Assembly: GCA_003224725.1 (NCBI GenBank)
Contig: QHZQ01000002.1
Span: 1 to 38,143 of the forward strand
Origin: Acidobacteriota bacterium
GTDB taxonomy: Bacteria; Acidobacteriota; Terriglobia; Versatilivoradales; Versatilivoraceae
Direction: 5' to 3'
DNA: 38,143 bases
The position numbers and the translations under genes were made by a program. Positions 9,021-18,318 of this stretch are shown here, in pieces; position 1 is the stretch's first letter, and every line of letters begins with the position of its first letter. The notes below the pieces were generated by a model. That model saw only the letters and a program-made list of their open reading frames with translations. It was not told the DNA's origin and did not search any database.

Positions 9021-9456
9021 TTATGAGCGTCTCGCCTCTTCGCGAATCTTGGCATAGCCAGGTTTGATCACGTTGAAGATGATCTGGCAACGCTGGTTGT
9101 AGGGAATAAAAGCACTTTTCATCGCGTTGATGCTGATTTTTTCCAAATCGTCCAGTCCCAGACCAAAGGTTTGGGCAGCGGCTCGAAACTCCTTGGCGTT
9201 CCAGCGCCGCCTCAGTCTGCATTACGGCAATGGTGTGCGCGAAACCTTCCAGATATTTGGCCAAGCTGCCCTGATTCGCACCACGAAAGAACCACTCAGC
9301 CAGCTCCTCGGGATCTTGAGTTGGAAGCTTTGAATACTTGGCTTCCTTTGCCAGCTCAACAATGGTGCGAGGTCGCAACGCCCCATCCAGATGCTCAGGC
9401 AACAAGACCTTAGGTAACCGTCGCAACAGGGCCGCCTCAAATTTCAATGGAGTCAT
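9021..9456 (-). pseudogene. Adenosine deaminase remnant: N-terminus joined out of frame to C-terminus
   Basis: N-part LPKVLLPEHLDGALRPRTIVELAKEAKYSKLPTQDPEELAEWFF; C-part in another frame FRAAAQTFGLGLDDLEKISINAMKSAFIPYNQRCQIIFNVIKPGYAKIREEARRS*; the central barrel is missing. Confidence 0.85.
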
Positions 9457-9707
9457 CCTTGCCGCCTTCGACGCGCACCATAGCCGGAAATCGTTTTTTG
9501 AGAGACGAGGGAGCCTATGTTCGGGATGCTGGTGGCAATTGGTACCTCGATTGCTTCGCGGCCTTTGCGCCCCGTCCTTATGGCATGATCTCGATCTTGA
9601 ACCAATGACAGCGTGGGAATCAAGTTACCAACAAGCTGGAAAAGTTTCCCCTTTTGGCTCGAAAGTCATCTAAGAAAAATCGCTTTCTTTTCGACTGTTT
9701 TCAAGGA

Positions 9708-9713
9708 TATAAT
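9708..9713 (+). promoter_or_regulatory. Candidate -10 box (TATAAT) for the Flp pilin gene
   Basis: ggaTATAATtctgaat about 160 bp upstream of the pilin ATG; no strong -35 seen. Confidence 0.35.
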
Positions 9714-9756
9714 TCTGAATTAAGCAATTATTCAATTTGTATTGGCGTCATTCGAT

Positions 9757-9826
9757 GCGAACCCCAATTGGTAATAGAGTTGCTCCTTCCTGCAGTGTCA
9801 AGAGGGTGTCAAGAGATTGGGTTCGC
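9757..9826 (+). promoter_or_regulatory. Possible structured 5' leader of the Flp pilin gene
   Basis: gcgaaccccaat (9757-9768) pairs with attgggttcgc (9816-9826); direct repeats gtgtcaagag at 9795-9804 and 9806-9815 lie inside. Confidence 0.4.
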
Positions 9827-9874
9827 ACCCTCGTCGAAAGACCAAACAACACAATTTACTAAAGGAGAACTACC

Positions 9875-10057
9875 ATGTTACTTGCCTTACTGCGATTACA
9901 AGGGTTTTTAAAGGAAGAAGAAGGACAAGACCTCGTTGAATATGCTCTACTGCTGGTATTCCTGGCTCTGGCTGCCATCGTTGTGCTGCCTGTTCTTGGC
10001 AATGCCGTAAACAATGTATTCAGTCAATCTGCCAGCACATTGACGACTGCCTCCTAA
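9875..10057 (+). CDS. Flp family type IVb pilin
   Basis: RBS aaaggagaac; EEEGQDLVEYALLLVFLALAAIVVLPVLGNAVNNVF fits prepilin cleavage G/Q with E5-Y6. Confidence 0.9.
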   Translation: MLLALLRLQGFLKEEEGQDLVEYALLLVFLALAAIVVLPVLGNAVNNVFSQSASTLTTAS

Positions 10058-10084
10058 GGTTTATAGAAAGTGGGTCAGCCCTGA

Positions 10085-11077
10085 TCATTTCTGCACTGCG
10101 TAAACTTGTATCTGTGCAGGCTGATTGCCACGTCGTGGAACAGCCAGGTACAAACGATCCAATGTTGGCGCAAAGAGTGATGTTCGTGCACCCGTTGCCG
10201 TGGCGATTTTTGCAACGGCCGGGTAATGGTCAGGGTCGAGCTGATCAAAGACGTTGATGTAACCTTCCCCACATGAAACGTAAATGCGTTTGTGCACCTC
10301 GTCATAAAAGAGGTCGTCGGTATCCCGGGCAATCGTTAGTTTGATGACTGCTTGGCCTGAAGTTGTATCAAGAACAAGCACCGTTGCCGGCTGACGGCAA
10401 CCTACGAATAAGCGGTGATGGGCTTCATCCAGTGCCATTGGAAAGTTGGCACGTGCGCCGTGGAGTGGCCACTTTGCAACCACAGTTCGCTTCGACCGAT
10501 CGATCACCGCAACATGCCCGGCCTTGGGGACATTTGCAAAAATTCTCGGTCCCGATTTTTCTAGTTGGAAGGACTCGGGATGTCCCTCCAACGGGATGTC
10601 CCCCAGCCGTTTACCATCTGTGGCATCAACGGCTGCGATTCCGCCGTCGCCGTAGCCCACAAACAATTGTTTCGAGCTGAGATCATAGCGTACGTTGTCA
10701 GCATCACCTGACAAATTGATGCTGGTGATCGGCTGCAGCGTGTCACCATCGAACATCTTACAAGTCCCATCTCCGCCGTTTGCCACAAAGATTTTGTTGG
10801 ATTCGGGGAGGTAAACCACTCCCTGTGGTTCGTTTAATCCTTCGATGCGTCCCATCTGCTGGCCGGTTCGCATACGTAAGATCTCTAAGCTATGATTACC
10901 CAGGGCAGCCACAAATACTCTCTCCCCCTCCGGGTCCACAGCCATATGATCAATGCGACCTCGCACCAGAGGCATGGAGATGGTTTGTACCAAACGCAGC
11001 GGCTCTTTTTCCCTGGACTGAGGCGTGGCCATCCAAACGATCACGACCAATAGAAAGATCACATTGCATCTTTTCAT
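10085..11077 (-). CDS. YncE-like beta-propeller repeat protein (secreted)
   Basis: Signal peptide followed by repeats such as DHMAVDPEGERVFVAALGNHSLEIL and QGVVYLPESNKIFVANGGDGTCKMFDG. Confidence 0.85.
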   Translation of the reverse strand: MKRCNVIFLLVVIVWMATPQSREKEPLRLVQTISMPLVRGRIDHMAVDPEGERVFVAALGNHSLEILRMRTGQQMGRIEGLNEPQGVVYLPESNKIFVANGGDGTCKMFDGDTLQPITSINLSGDADNVRYDLSSKQLFVGYGDGGIAAVDATDGKRLGDIPLEGHPESFQLEKSGPRIFANVPKAGHVAVIDRSKRTVVAKWPLHGARANFPMALDEAHHRLFVGCRQPATVLVLDTTSGQAVIKLTIARDTDDLFYDEVHKRIYVSCGEGYINVFDQLDPDHYPAVAKIATATGARTSLFAPTLDRLYLAVPRRGNQPAQIQVYAVQK

Positions 11078-11414
11078 GTCACCTCCACGTGCTCGGAACT
11101 TAATCTTTACACCGTCTTATCCAACAAAGTTTAGCATCACAATGAACAAAACCGTCGAGCTCGTAGAGGCAAAATATTTATAAGAACACGCCCAAAAAAT
11201 GGATGGAACTCATTAGGAGCAATCTCAGGGGACAACCCACAAATTTGTCGAAAACTCAGCAATAAAAGTGTAAATTTACGAACGTATGAAATCTGTGTAA
11301 AATGAAGTTTTCCGGCTGCCTGATGTAGTCCTCAGATTCGGGCGATGGCTGAGAGAATCAAATTCTTAACTCGATTGTCAGACATTTGGCAAATTCAAAG
11401 GCGGGTACAGGGCA

Positions 11415-12086
11415 ATGAACATTTCGGTTCTCGGACCACCCGGCTGTGGCAAAGGAACACAGGCAAAACTCCTAGCGGCACATTTTGGGCTTAAGCATTT
11501 CTCTCTGGGTGAGACTCTTCGCTCAGAAATTGAAGGGGGCTCGGCATTAGGTGAAAAGACGCAGTCATACGTCCGCCACGGGAAACTGATACCGGAGGAG
11601 GTCGTGGTTGAGGTTTTCGAATCCTTCCTGACTAATAATCCCAGTCGAGGATTTGTTTTAGATGGCTATCCCAGAACTCTGGCACAAGCCAAGGCATTGG
11701 ACAAAGCCTTGGACCTGTCGGCTGTCGCCCTTTTCGAGGTCTCTGAAGAAGACGTTCTGGCGCGCGCCGAGGGTCGAGTCATCGATGCCCAGGGACACTC
11801 CTATCATGTCACCAAGAATCCGCCTCCCCCGGGTGTCATTGTCAAAACAAGAGAAGACGACAAACCTGAAATCGTTAGAGAGCGGTTTCACGAATTCTGC
11901 AGAGATATCCTACCCATTGCAAAGCGATACCGGGAAAGAGGCCTTCTCATCCCTGTCGATGCAGGCGGGAGTATTGGAACGGTTCTCGATCAACTGCTGG
12001 GCAAATTGGGTGAGACAAACGGCGGAAGAGTGGGAAGCCAGGCTACAGTCCCCATTGCCGCAGCCAATAAAAAAGCACCGGCGTAA
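11415..12086 (+). CDS. adk: Adenylate kinase (nucleoside monophosphate kinase)
   Basis: MNISVLGPPGCGKGTQAKLLA P-loop, GFVLDGYPRTLAQA, REDDKPEIVRERF. Confidence 0.9.
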   Translation: MNISVLGPPGCGKGTQAKLLAAHFGLKHFSLGETLRSEIEGGSALGEKTQSYVRHGKLIPEEVVVEVFESFLTNNPSRGFVLDGYPRTLAQAKALDKALDLSAVALFEVSEEDVLARAEGRVIDAQGHSYHVTKNPPPPGVIVKTREDDKPEIVRERFHEFCRDILPIAKRYRERGLLIPVDAGGSIGTVLDQLLGKLGETNGGRVGSQATVPIAAANKKAPA

Positions 12087-15000
12087 TCAATAGCGACAGG
12101 ATCATAGAAATACTCACTCCGCCAATGACCGCGATGGCCAGAGGTTGAAGCATTTGTGCGCCCGACCCGACGCCCAGCGCCAGCGGCAGCATGCCGAAAA
12201 TCGTTGCCAGGGCGGTCATCAAAATCGGGCGAAGCCGACGACGACCTGCCTGAAAGATGGCTTCCCGCAGCGCATAATGGCGCGCGCTGAAGTATTTTTC
12301 CGCATCCAGCATCAGAATGCCGTTCTTATGCACGATGCCCACCACCATGATCGCACCCATAAATGAGGAAATATTGAGAGTCGAGCCTGTCAGGTAGAGT
12401 GCCAGCAGAGCCCCAAAGCCGCAAAGCAGCGTGGCCAGCAGGATGGCGATGGGATGGGAAAACGAGCGGAACTCGAAAACCAGAATGACGAAAATGAGCA
12501 GAATCGACATTAACAACACCTGGGTCAATCCCAAGAAGGATTCACGTTGAATTTGATATAAGCCGCCAAATTCAATCTCGGTTTGAGCTGGCAAGGATAT
12601 TTCCTTAAAGAGGCGGTTGCGAATCTCATTCATCGCCGAGCCCAAATCACGCCCGGAGAGATGAGCAGTAACCGCCGACATGTTGCGCAGATTGTCGCGA
12701 TGGATCTCGGTCTGTCCCTCTTCTACCTCCACTGCCGCGATGCTGGAGAGAGGCAGGGTGACACCGGTCGGCGATGTGAGCTGAAGCGATTTCAATTTTT
12801 CGATGGAGGAGCGATATTCTGCCGGGTAGCGGACACGAATCCCGATCAGCCGATCGCCGCGGATCATCTGGGAAGCCAGTTCTCCGTCCAGGATGGCTGT
12901 TTGAAGCTCCGCCACATCCCGGACAGCAAAGCCGGCGCGCTCGGCTTTTTGGAGGTCCACGCGGAAGTTGACGGCAGGGCCAATCACAATAGTTTGGTTG
13001 ACCACATCGACCACCCCTTTGATTTTGGGCAGCCAGTTTTCGATTGCCCGAGCCACATTTTTAAAGGTGGCCTCATCCTCATGATAAATCTTGATCTCAA
13101 TCGGCTGGGGTGACCAGGCCAGATCCCCAATCAAATCTTCCAAAATATGAGGGAACTCCACTTCGATAGCGGGCTCGGATTGCACGATTTTGCGACGTAA
13201 CTCGTCAGTGACTTCCGCCAATGGACGCTTGCGGTCGCGCTTGAGCTTCACCAGGAAGTCACCCGTATTGGGCTCCGCAATGGCCAGTGCCAGCCTGGCA
13301 CCGGTGCGCCGGGAGTAATTCTCAATTTCTGGAGTTTCACGCAAATACTGTTCGATATGGCGCAAGACACGATCCGTTTCCTGAAGAGATGTCCCCGACG
13401 GCATGATGTAGTCCAGCACGAAGGCGCCCTCGTCCAATTCTGGCAGGAAGCCACTCCCCAGTCGCCAATAAATGAGGATCGAGCTGCCAAGGATAAGGAG
13501 CGCAGCCGCTAAAACCAGGCGCGCATGGGACAGCGCCCAGTGAAGTACCGCTTCATAGCGCTCGGTCAAGTTTCGCAGGATCCAACCTTCCCCCGCCTGC
13601 TCGGCTTTGCGAAGATCCAAGGCTTCCGTATCAAGACCGTCTAGGAGCGGTCTATCACCCACTCTCCCCGTTTGCTTTAAGAACAGCCGTGCCAACACCG
13701 GCGTAAAGAAAATGACCAGAAAGAGCGAAGCCAACAGTGCCGTGACCAGGGCCAGGGCAAGGGCGCGAAAGAAGACGGCGGTAATGCCTCCTAAGAACAC
13801 CAGCGGAACAAAAACGACGATCGGGGTCAGGGTTGACCCGATCAAGGCCGGTGTCAGCTCCTGGATGGCGCTTTTGGCCGCATCTGGAGGCGATTGCCCC
13901 AATGAGAGTTGTACGATAATGTTCTCCACCATCACAATGGCATCGTCAATCACGACTCCAATGGAAGCCGCCAGCCCTCCCAGGGTCATAAGGTTGAAGC
14001 TCATGTGGAAGAGCTTCATGAAAACAATGGCAATCAGCGTAGCAATGGGAATGACCAGAGCTGCTACCACCGTAGTTCTCCAGCTCTTCAGAAAGCCTAC
14101 CAGCACCGCCACTGAGAGCAATAATCCGATCAAAAGGCTTTCGGTAACACTCGATATAGAATCCCGCACCAGAATCGACTGGTCGTAGAAGATGGCCAGC
14201 TCAATATCGGGCGGCAAGGTTCGGCGGATTTCGCGAAGCTCTTGGTTGACAGCACCGGCAATTTCAACGGCGTTGCCGTCTGGCTGTTGCAACACGTTGA
14301 CTAACACCGCCGGACGACTATTGGCCGTCACGATATTGTAAACCGGCCGCTCACCCGGAATGACCTGGGCCATGTTCTTGATCAATACGGGGGTTCCCTT
14401 GACGACACTGACCACGGTATCTTCGATTTGCTCCCTTTGCCGCAACAACCCGGTGACGGTGGTCAGGTAGAGACGATAGTTCTCCTGTACCATTCCGGCC
14501 GCAGCAATCATGTTGTTATTGCGGATGGCGTCGACCACCTTGGTCAAGGGCAGGCCATAGCTGGTGAGCTTTTCAGGATTAACGATGACATGATATTCCT
14601 GGGGGCGTCCTCCCACGATGCGGGTTTCGGCAACTCCAGGCAAGCGGTAAAGACGGGGAGCAAGATTGTAATAGGCCAGGTCCCAAAGCTCAGCCATGGT
14701 GCGAGTCGGCGAAGTGATACTGAATCCGATCATGGGAAACACGGAAAAGGTCAAACGATTGATGTAAAATCGCGCCGATGGCGGCAGCGAAGGCGTGATC
14801 TGGGAAATGCGTCCTTGCACCAGATGCAAGGCATTGAGGATATCGACATCCCAACGCAAGAAGACGCTGATTTCAGTGGAGCCGCGGCTGGTGACCGACC
14901 GAACGTTCGTGATACCCGGCACCAGGCGGATGGCCTCCTCCAGGGGGCGCGTCACGGTAAGCATCTGGACGTCGACTGGAGCAATGCCGTTGTCAACCAG

Positions 15001-15147
15001 AATGACGATCCGCGGGAAGTTGGTCTCGGGAAAAATTGCGATCGGCAGTCGAAAGATGAAAAAGCCTCCAGCTAGCGCAAAGCTGAGGACAATCAAGAGC
15101 AGTGCACGGCTGTGGGCTGCGACGAAGTCCGCCACATGGGCCGTCAT
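12043..15147 (-). CDS. Efflux RND transporter permease subunit
   Basis: 1034 aa; FRLPIAIFPETNFPRIVI, VIDDAIVMVENI, GAIMVVGIVHKNGILMLDAEK; ATGA overlap with the upstream adaptor gene. Confidence 0.95.
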   Translation of the reverse strand: MTAHVADFVAAHSRALLLIVLSFALAGGFFIFRLPIAIFPETNFPRIVILVDNGIAPVDVQMLTVTRPLEEAIRLVPGITNVRSVTSRGSTEISVFLRWDVDILNALHLVQGRISQITPSLPPSARFYINRLTFSVFPMIGFSITSPTRTMAELWDLAYYNLAPRLYRLPGVAETRIVGGRPQEYHVIVNPEKLTSYGLPLTKVVDAIRNNNMIAAAGMVQENYRLYLTTVTGLLRQREQIEDTVVSVVKGTPVLIKNMAQVIPGERPVYNIVTANSRPAVLVNVLQQPDGNAVEIAGAVNQELREIRRTLPPDIELAIFYDQSILVRDSISSVTESLLIGLLLSVAVLVGFLKSWRTTVVAALVIPIATLIAIVFMKLFHMSFNLMTLGGLAASIGVVIDDAIVMVENIIVQLSLGQSPPDAAKSAIQELTPALIGSTLTPIVVFVPLVFLGGITAVFFRALALALVTALLASLFLVIFFTPVLARLFLKQTGRVGDRPLLDGLDTEALDLRKAEQAGEGWILRNLTERYEAVLHWALSHARLVLAAALLILGSSILIYWRLGSGFLPELDEGAFVLDYIMPSGTSLQETDRVLRHIEQYLRETPEIENYSRRTGARLALAIAEPNTGDFLVKLKRDRKRPLAEVTDELRRKIVQSEPAIEVEFPHILEDLIGDLAWSPQPIEIKIYHEDEATFKNVARAIENWLPKIKGVVDVVNQTIVIGPAVNFRVDLQKAERAGFAVRDVAELQTAILDGELASQMIRGDRLIGIRVRYPAEYRSSIEKLKSLQLTSPTGVTLPLSSIAAVEVEEGQTEIHRDNLRNMSAVTAHLSGRDLGSAMNEIRNRLFKEISLPAQTEIEFGGLYQIQRESFLGLTQVLLMSILLIFVILVFEFRSFSHPIAILLATLLCGFGALLALYLTGSTLNISSFMGAIMVVGIVHKNGILMLDAEKYFSARHYALREAIFQAGRRRLRPILMTALATIFGMLPLALGVGSGAQMLQPLAIAVIGGVSISMILSLLITPVLFYWLRQWGL

Positions 15148-16757
15148 TTCGGATTCTCCTGGGACAGGCGCACTTCCGTACCCTCGGGCAGCCCGTAGCC
15201 ACCCTCAACGATGACTACTTCGCCAGCACTCAGCCCTTTCTTGATTTCATCCACTTCCCTTTGGTGCGCAATGCGCTTTTCATCCACGAGCAACACGGAG
15301 CCGAAGTGAGTGCCTTCCTTAAACTGAACGGCCGCCACGGGGACCACCAGACTCTTAGGGGCAGTCCCCGTGACAATGCTGAGTGTGCCAAAAACGCCCG
15401 CTCGTAAATGCTGTGTCTTATTGGGAATCTCACACCACACTTCAACAGTGCGCCGCGACGGGTCCACGGCCTTGTTAACCACAGTCACCTGTCCTTGGAA
15501 GGTTTCCTGACTCGAATCGGTTGGAACAAAAATGCCGCGCTGACCGGCGCGCACAGCAGTCGCTTCAGACTCTGGCACCTGGGCGCGAGCTACCGCCACC
15601 GAAAGATCCATGATCGTAAAGACAGGGACCTCGGGTTTGGCCATGTCGCCCGGATAAAGAAACTGCTCCGTGATGCTGCCTGAGAAAGGGCTGCGCAGTT
15701 CGGTGAACTGAAGCTGAGCCTCCGTCAGCTCGAGCCGGGCCCTAGCTTGAGCCAGACGGCTTTCGGCGATGCGAATGTCTTTGTCCCGTGATTGAGTTTC
15801 AAGCAGTTCGAAGGATTTCTTGGCCACTTCGTAAGCAGATTTAGCCTGGGCCAGTTCCGTTTGACTGACCAGTAGATCGCGCTGGGGAATAGCTCCTTGC
15901 TGGAAAAGCTGGCTGCGCCGGTCACAGATTTTTTGGGCTTGGTTCAAACCGGCTTCGGCCGTGATCAACTCTCCACGAGCGCGTTCAATCTCGGTTGGCA
16001 AAGTACCCGCGGAGATCTTCTGCAGGTTGGCCTGGGCGTCATTCACTGAAGCTGCTGCTTCCGCCCGTTGCGCCCGGATATCTCGGCTTTCCAGTATGGC
16101 CAGTACCTGACCCGCAGCCACGCTACTGCCCTTCCGGACGCGGAGGCCTCGAATGGGCGCGGTAATGCGCGCCGCTAGGTTGGCCTGCTCCCGGGGAAAA
16201 ATGCTGGCAGGTGCATGCACGGTGATGCGAATGTCAGACAATTCTACCCGAGCCACTCTGACGGTGACGATGGGTTTGGCTTCGGTTTCGTCGTGGCGAC
16301 TGCAACCGGCGTTTAAGAGCAGCCACGAAAAGACCAAGGTCGACACGAATAAGGAACCCAGCTCTAATCCAGAGAGAGCAACCAAATCCGCCTTAGAAAT
16401 GGAGTGAAAAAAACCCGTTTGACTTCGGTTTCGGAAGAAAGGGCAAGTTATGGGCGCCCCCTCACCTGGCCTTTGGCCATCCTCTCCCCCAATGGGGGCG
16501 AGGGAGCTAACTATAGGCTCACTCTCCCCTCGCCCTCTCTGAGGGAAGGTGTGAAAGAATTGGGAAGGCAAGCCTCCTGGCGAGCCGCCGCCCCAGCAAG
16601 TCCTTGCCCCATGAGGCTCGGAGGGAGCCTCGCCCTCCCGATCTCGGCCGGTTTGGAATTTTTTCACACCTTCAGGGAGAGGGGCCGGGGGTGAGGCTGA
16701 TTTTTTCACGCCTCCAGGGGGTGCGGTGGGCTCTTCCAGATTTTCTCTGACCGTCAA
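15144..16757 (-). CDS. Efflux RND transporter periplasmic adaptor subunit (true start probably inside the ORF, about 16300-16360)
   Basis: Lipoprotein-like LFVSTLVFSWLLLNAGCS then IRVTVHAPASIFPREQANLAARITAPIRGLRVRKGSSVAAGQVLAILESRD; the ORF part above about 16440 is translated repeat DNA. Confidence 0.88.
   Translation of the reverse strand: MTVRENLEEPTAPPGGVKKSASPPAPLPEGVKKFQTGRDREGEAPSEPHGARTCWGGGSPGGLPSQFFHTFPQRGRGESEPIVSSLAPIGGEDGQRPGEGAPITCPFFRNRSQTGFFHSISKADLVALSGLELGSLFVSTLVFSWLLLNAGCSRHDETEAKPIVTVRVARVELSDIRITVHAPASIFPREQANLAARITAPIRGLRVRKGSSVAAGQVLAILESRDIRAQRAEAAASVNDAQANLQKISAGTLPTEIERARGELITAEAGLNQAQKICDRRSQLFQQGAIPQRDLLVSQTELAQAKSAYEVAKKSFELLETQSRDKDIRIAESRLAQARARLELTEAQLQFTELRSPFSGSITEQFLYPGDMAKPEVPVFTIMDLSVAVARAQVPESEATAVRAGQRGIFVPTDSSQETFQGQVTVVNKAVDPSRRTVEVWCEIPNKTQHLRAGVFGTLSIVTGTAPKSLVVPVAAVQFKEGTHFGSVLLVDEKRIAHQREVDEIKKGLSAGEVVIVEGGYGLPEGTEVRLSQENPK
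16457..16712. repeat. Composite repeat block: clustered CCCTCACC/GGTGAGGG-type hairpin arms flanking a family B copy
   Basis: cccctcacctggcctttggccatcctctcccccaatgggggcgaggga, then inverted arms aaggtgtgaaagaatt (16546-16561) and aattttttcacacctt (16657-16672). Confidence 0.8.
16563..16656. repeat. Dispersed repeat family B, copy 2
   Basis: ggaaggcaagcctcctggcgagccgccgccccagcaagtccttgccccatgaggctcggagggagcctcgccctcccgatctcggccgg; matches 8775-8872. Confidence 0.88.
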
Positions 16758-16887
16758 ACCGCCCCCCTGACCCCTTTCTCAAGGGCGAATAGATTTGCCG
16801 AAACGATCTTGCCTGAAAACCAAGAAAAACAAAATGTCATGAGCTTGTGTCCGGGTAACGCCGCGATTCCATGGATCCAATAAGTTC

Positions 16888-18177
16888 TCACTGTCCAGAG
16901 GCAACCTCGAGATCTGCTCGTGCATTCAAGTAGTTGGCCACGGTCGAGTAATAACTCGTACGCGCCTGGGCGAGTTGATTCTGGGCGGCTACCACATCCA
17001 GTGCTGAGCCTTCTCCGCCCTCATAGCGCAGTCGACTAAGCCGCAGGTTTTCTTCGGAAAGGCTTACCTGGGACTGGGTCAGACTGATCTGAGCGTAGAT
17101 CATTTTCACCCCTGCCAAGGCATTTTGGTACTCCCTGGAAAAGGTGCGCTCGGCGATTTGGCGATTGGTTGTCACTTGTTGGGCTTCCTGTTGAAACTGG
17201 CGAGAGGCGCTGAGTGACTTAAACCAGTCAAAGACGGGAACGTTGAGGTTGACAAAAGCCGCGTATCCGCGGTCACGAATCCGGGCCTGTAAGGCATCGA
17301 GGCCATACTCGAAGACAAGACTGGCTTGCGGAAACAAATCGGCCCTGGCCCGGCGCGAGTCTGCCAGAAAACCGCGGCGTTGAGCCTCCAGAAAGTTAAA
17401 TTCCAAACGTCGCATAAAAGGGGCATTCGCCTGGGTCTGGGACACGGTATCTGGAGAAGGCGCTGTTTGCTCGAATACATCTACCAAGGGGAGAGGGTCG
17501 GTGACTGCAGTGGTCCAAAAGGACGCCAGATCGTGGTTCGCCACTTGAGTTTCAAGTTCGGCCGCTTTGACTGCCTGCTCCAGGACGGCCACCTGAGAAG
17601 AAGCTTTGACCACATCAGCCTGAGCGGCTTCGCCATTTTGAGCCAGGAGTTTGGCTCGCCCTTCAAAACTTTGGGCGTCGGCCAGCGCGTCACGCGCCAC
17701 TTGAACCAATCGGCGAGCCAACAGAAGATGGTAATAGGCAGCCGTGACGGCCCTCTTGAGGTCTCGCTGAGCCAGTCCTAAATTGGCTGCTGCGGCCTGT
17801 TGATCGGCGCGGGCACGCGCCAGGGTTGCCCGTAATTTCCCGGAAGTGTCCAATTCCTGTCCGATGGTAAACAGAGAGGTATATTCACGAATACCGTTGA
17901 GCGCCACGAAACTGAAGGTTTCAGGATGGTCGATTTGAGGACTGTTGTAAGCGTAGGTGTTGGTCAGATGAGCCTGAGGGAGAAACCCGGCGCGGGCCTG
18001 AGAGAGCCCGTAGCGTGTTATCGCGGTTTGCTGCCGGGCCAAGCTCACCGCCGATGGCGCCGATTGCGCCAACCGAATGCAATCGTCCAGGGTGAGAAGA
18101 TTAGTTGCCGGCTGGGCAAGGACATAAACGGCTGTGACCGACCAAATAGCAGCGACACGAAAAACTTTTCGCAACAA
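16888..18177 (-). CDS. TolC family outer membrane efflux protein
   Basis: LTLDDCIRLAQSAPSAVSLARQQ, alpha-helical repeats, LSRLRYEGGEGSALDVVAAQNQLAQARTSYYSTVANYLNARADLEVASG. Confidence 0.93.
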   Translation of the reverse strand: MLRKVFRVAAIWSVTAVYVLAQPATNLLTLDDCIRLAQSAPSAVSLARQQTAITRYGLSQARAGFLPQAHLTNTYAYNSPQIDHPETFSFVALNGIREYTSLFTIGQELDTSGKLRATLARARADQQAAAANLGLAQRDLKRAVTAAYYHLLLARRLVQVARDALADAQSFEGRAKLLAQNGEAAQADVVKASSQVAVLEQAVKAAELETQVANHDLASFWTTAVTDPLPLVDVFEQTAPSPDTVSQTQANAPFMRRLEFNFLEAQRRGFLADSRRARADLFPQASLVFEYGLDALQARIRDRGYAAFVNLNVPVFDWFKSLSASRQFQQEAQQVTTNRQIAERTFSREYQNALAGVKMIYAQISLTQSQVSLSEENLRLSRLRYEGGEGSALDVVAAQNQLAQARTSYYSTVANYLNARADLEVASGQ

Positions 18178-18247
18178 TCGAATCCTCCAAATCCCTTCTG
18201 CCGCTGAACGGATCGGTTCATGGTTCAGCCGACGTAGAAACGCTGGG

Positions 18248-18266
18248 AACTACGGCAGCCGTAGTT
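18248..18266. repeat. Perfect short inverted repeat AACTACGGC-A-GCCGTAGTT
   Basis: 9-bp arms with 1-nt centre, in the gap between the tolC-like gene and the coiled-coil gene. Confidence 0.7.
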
Positions 18267-18318
18267 TAAGCCCACCTGCGATCATCGGCGTTCACCGTCT
18301 TCTCTTCCCGTCTCTCCC

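Noticed and set aside
14428-15075. Plus-strand ORFs opposite the RND gene (12583-13113, 13607-14188, 14428-15075)
   Set aside because: Antisense to an unambiguous RND permease; no homology features.
12043-18177. Assigning the RND system to a specific substrate (metal versus drug)
   Set aside because: Subfamily-specific residues could not be judged by eye; only the general RND/adaptor/TolC assignment is supported.
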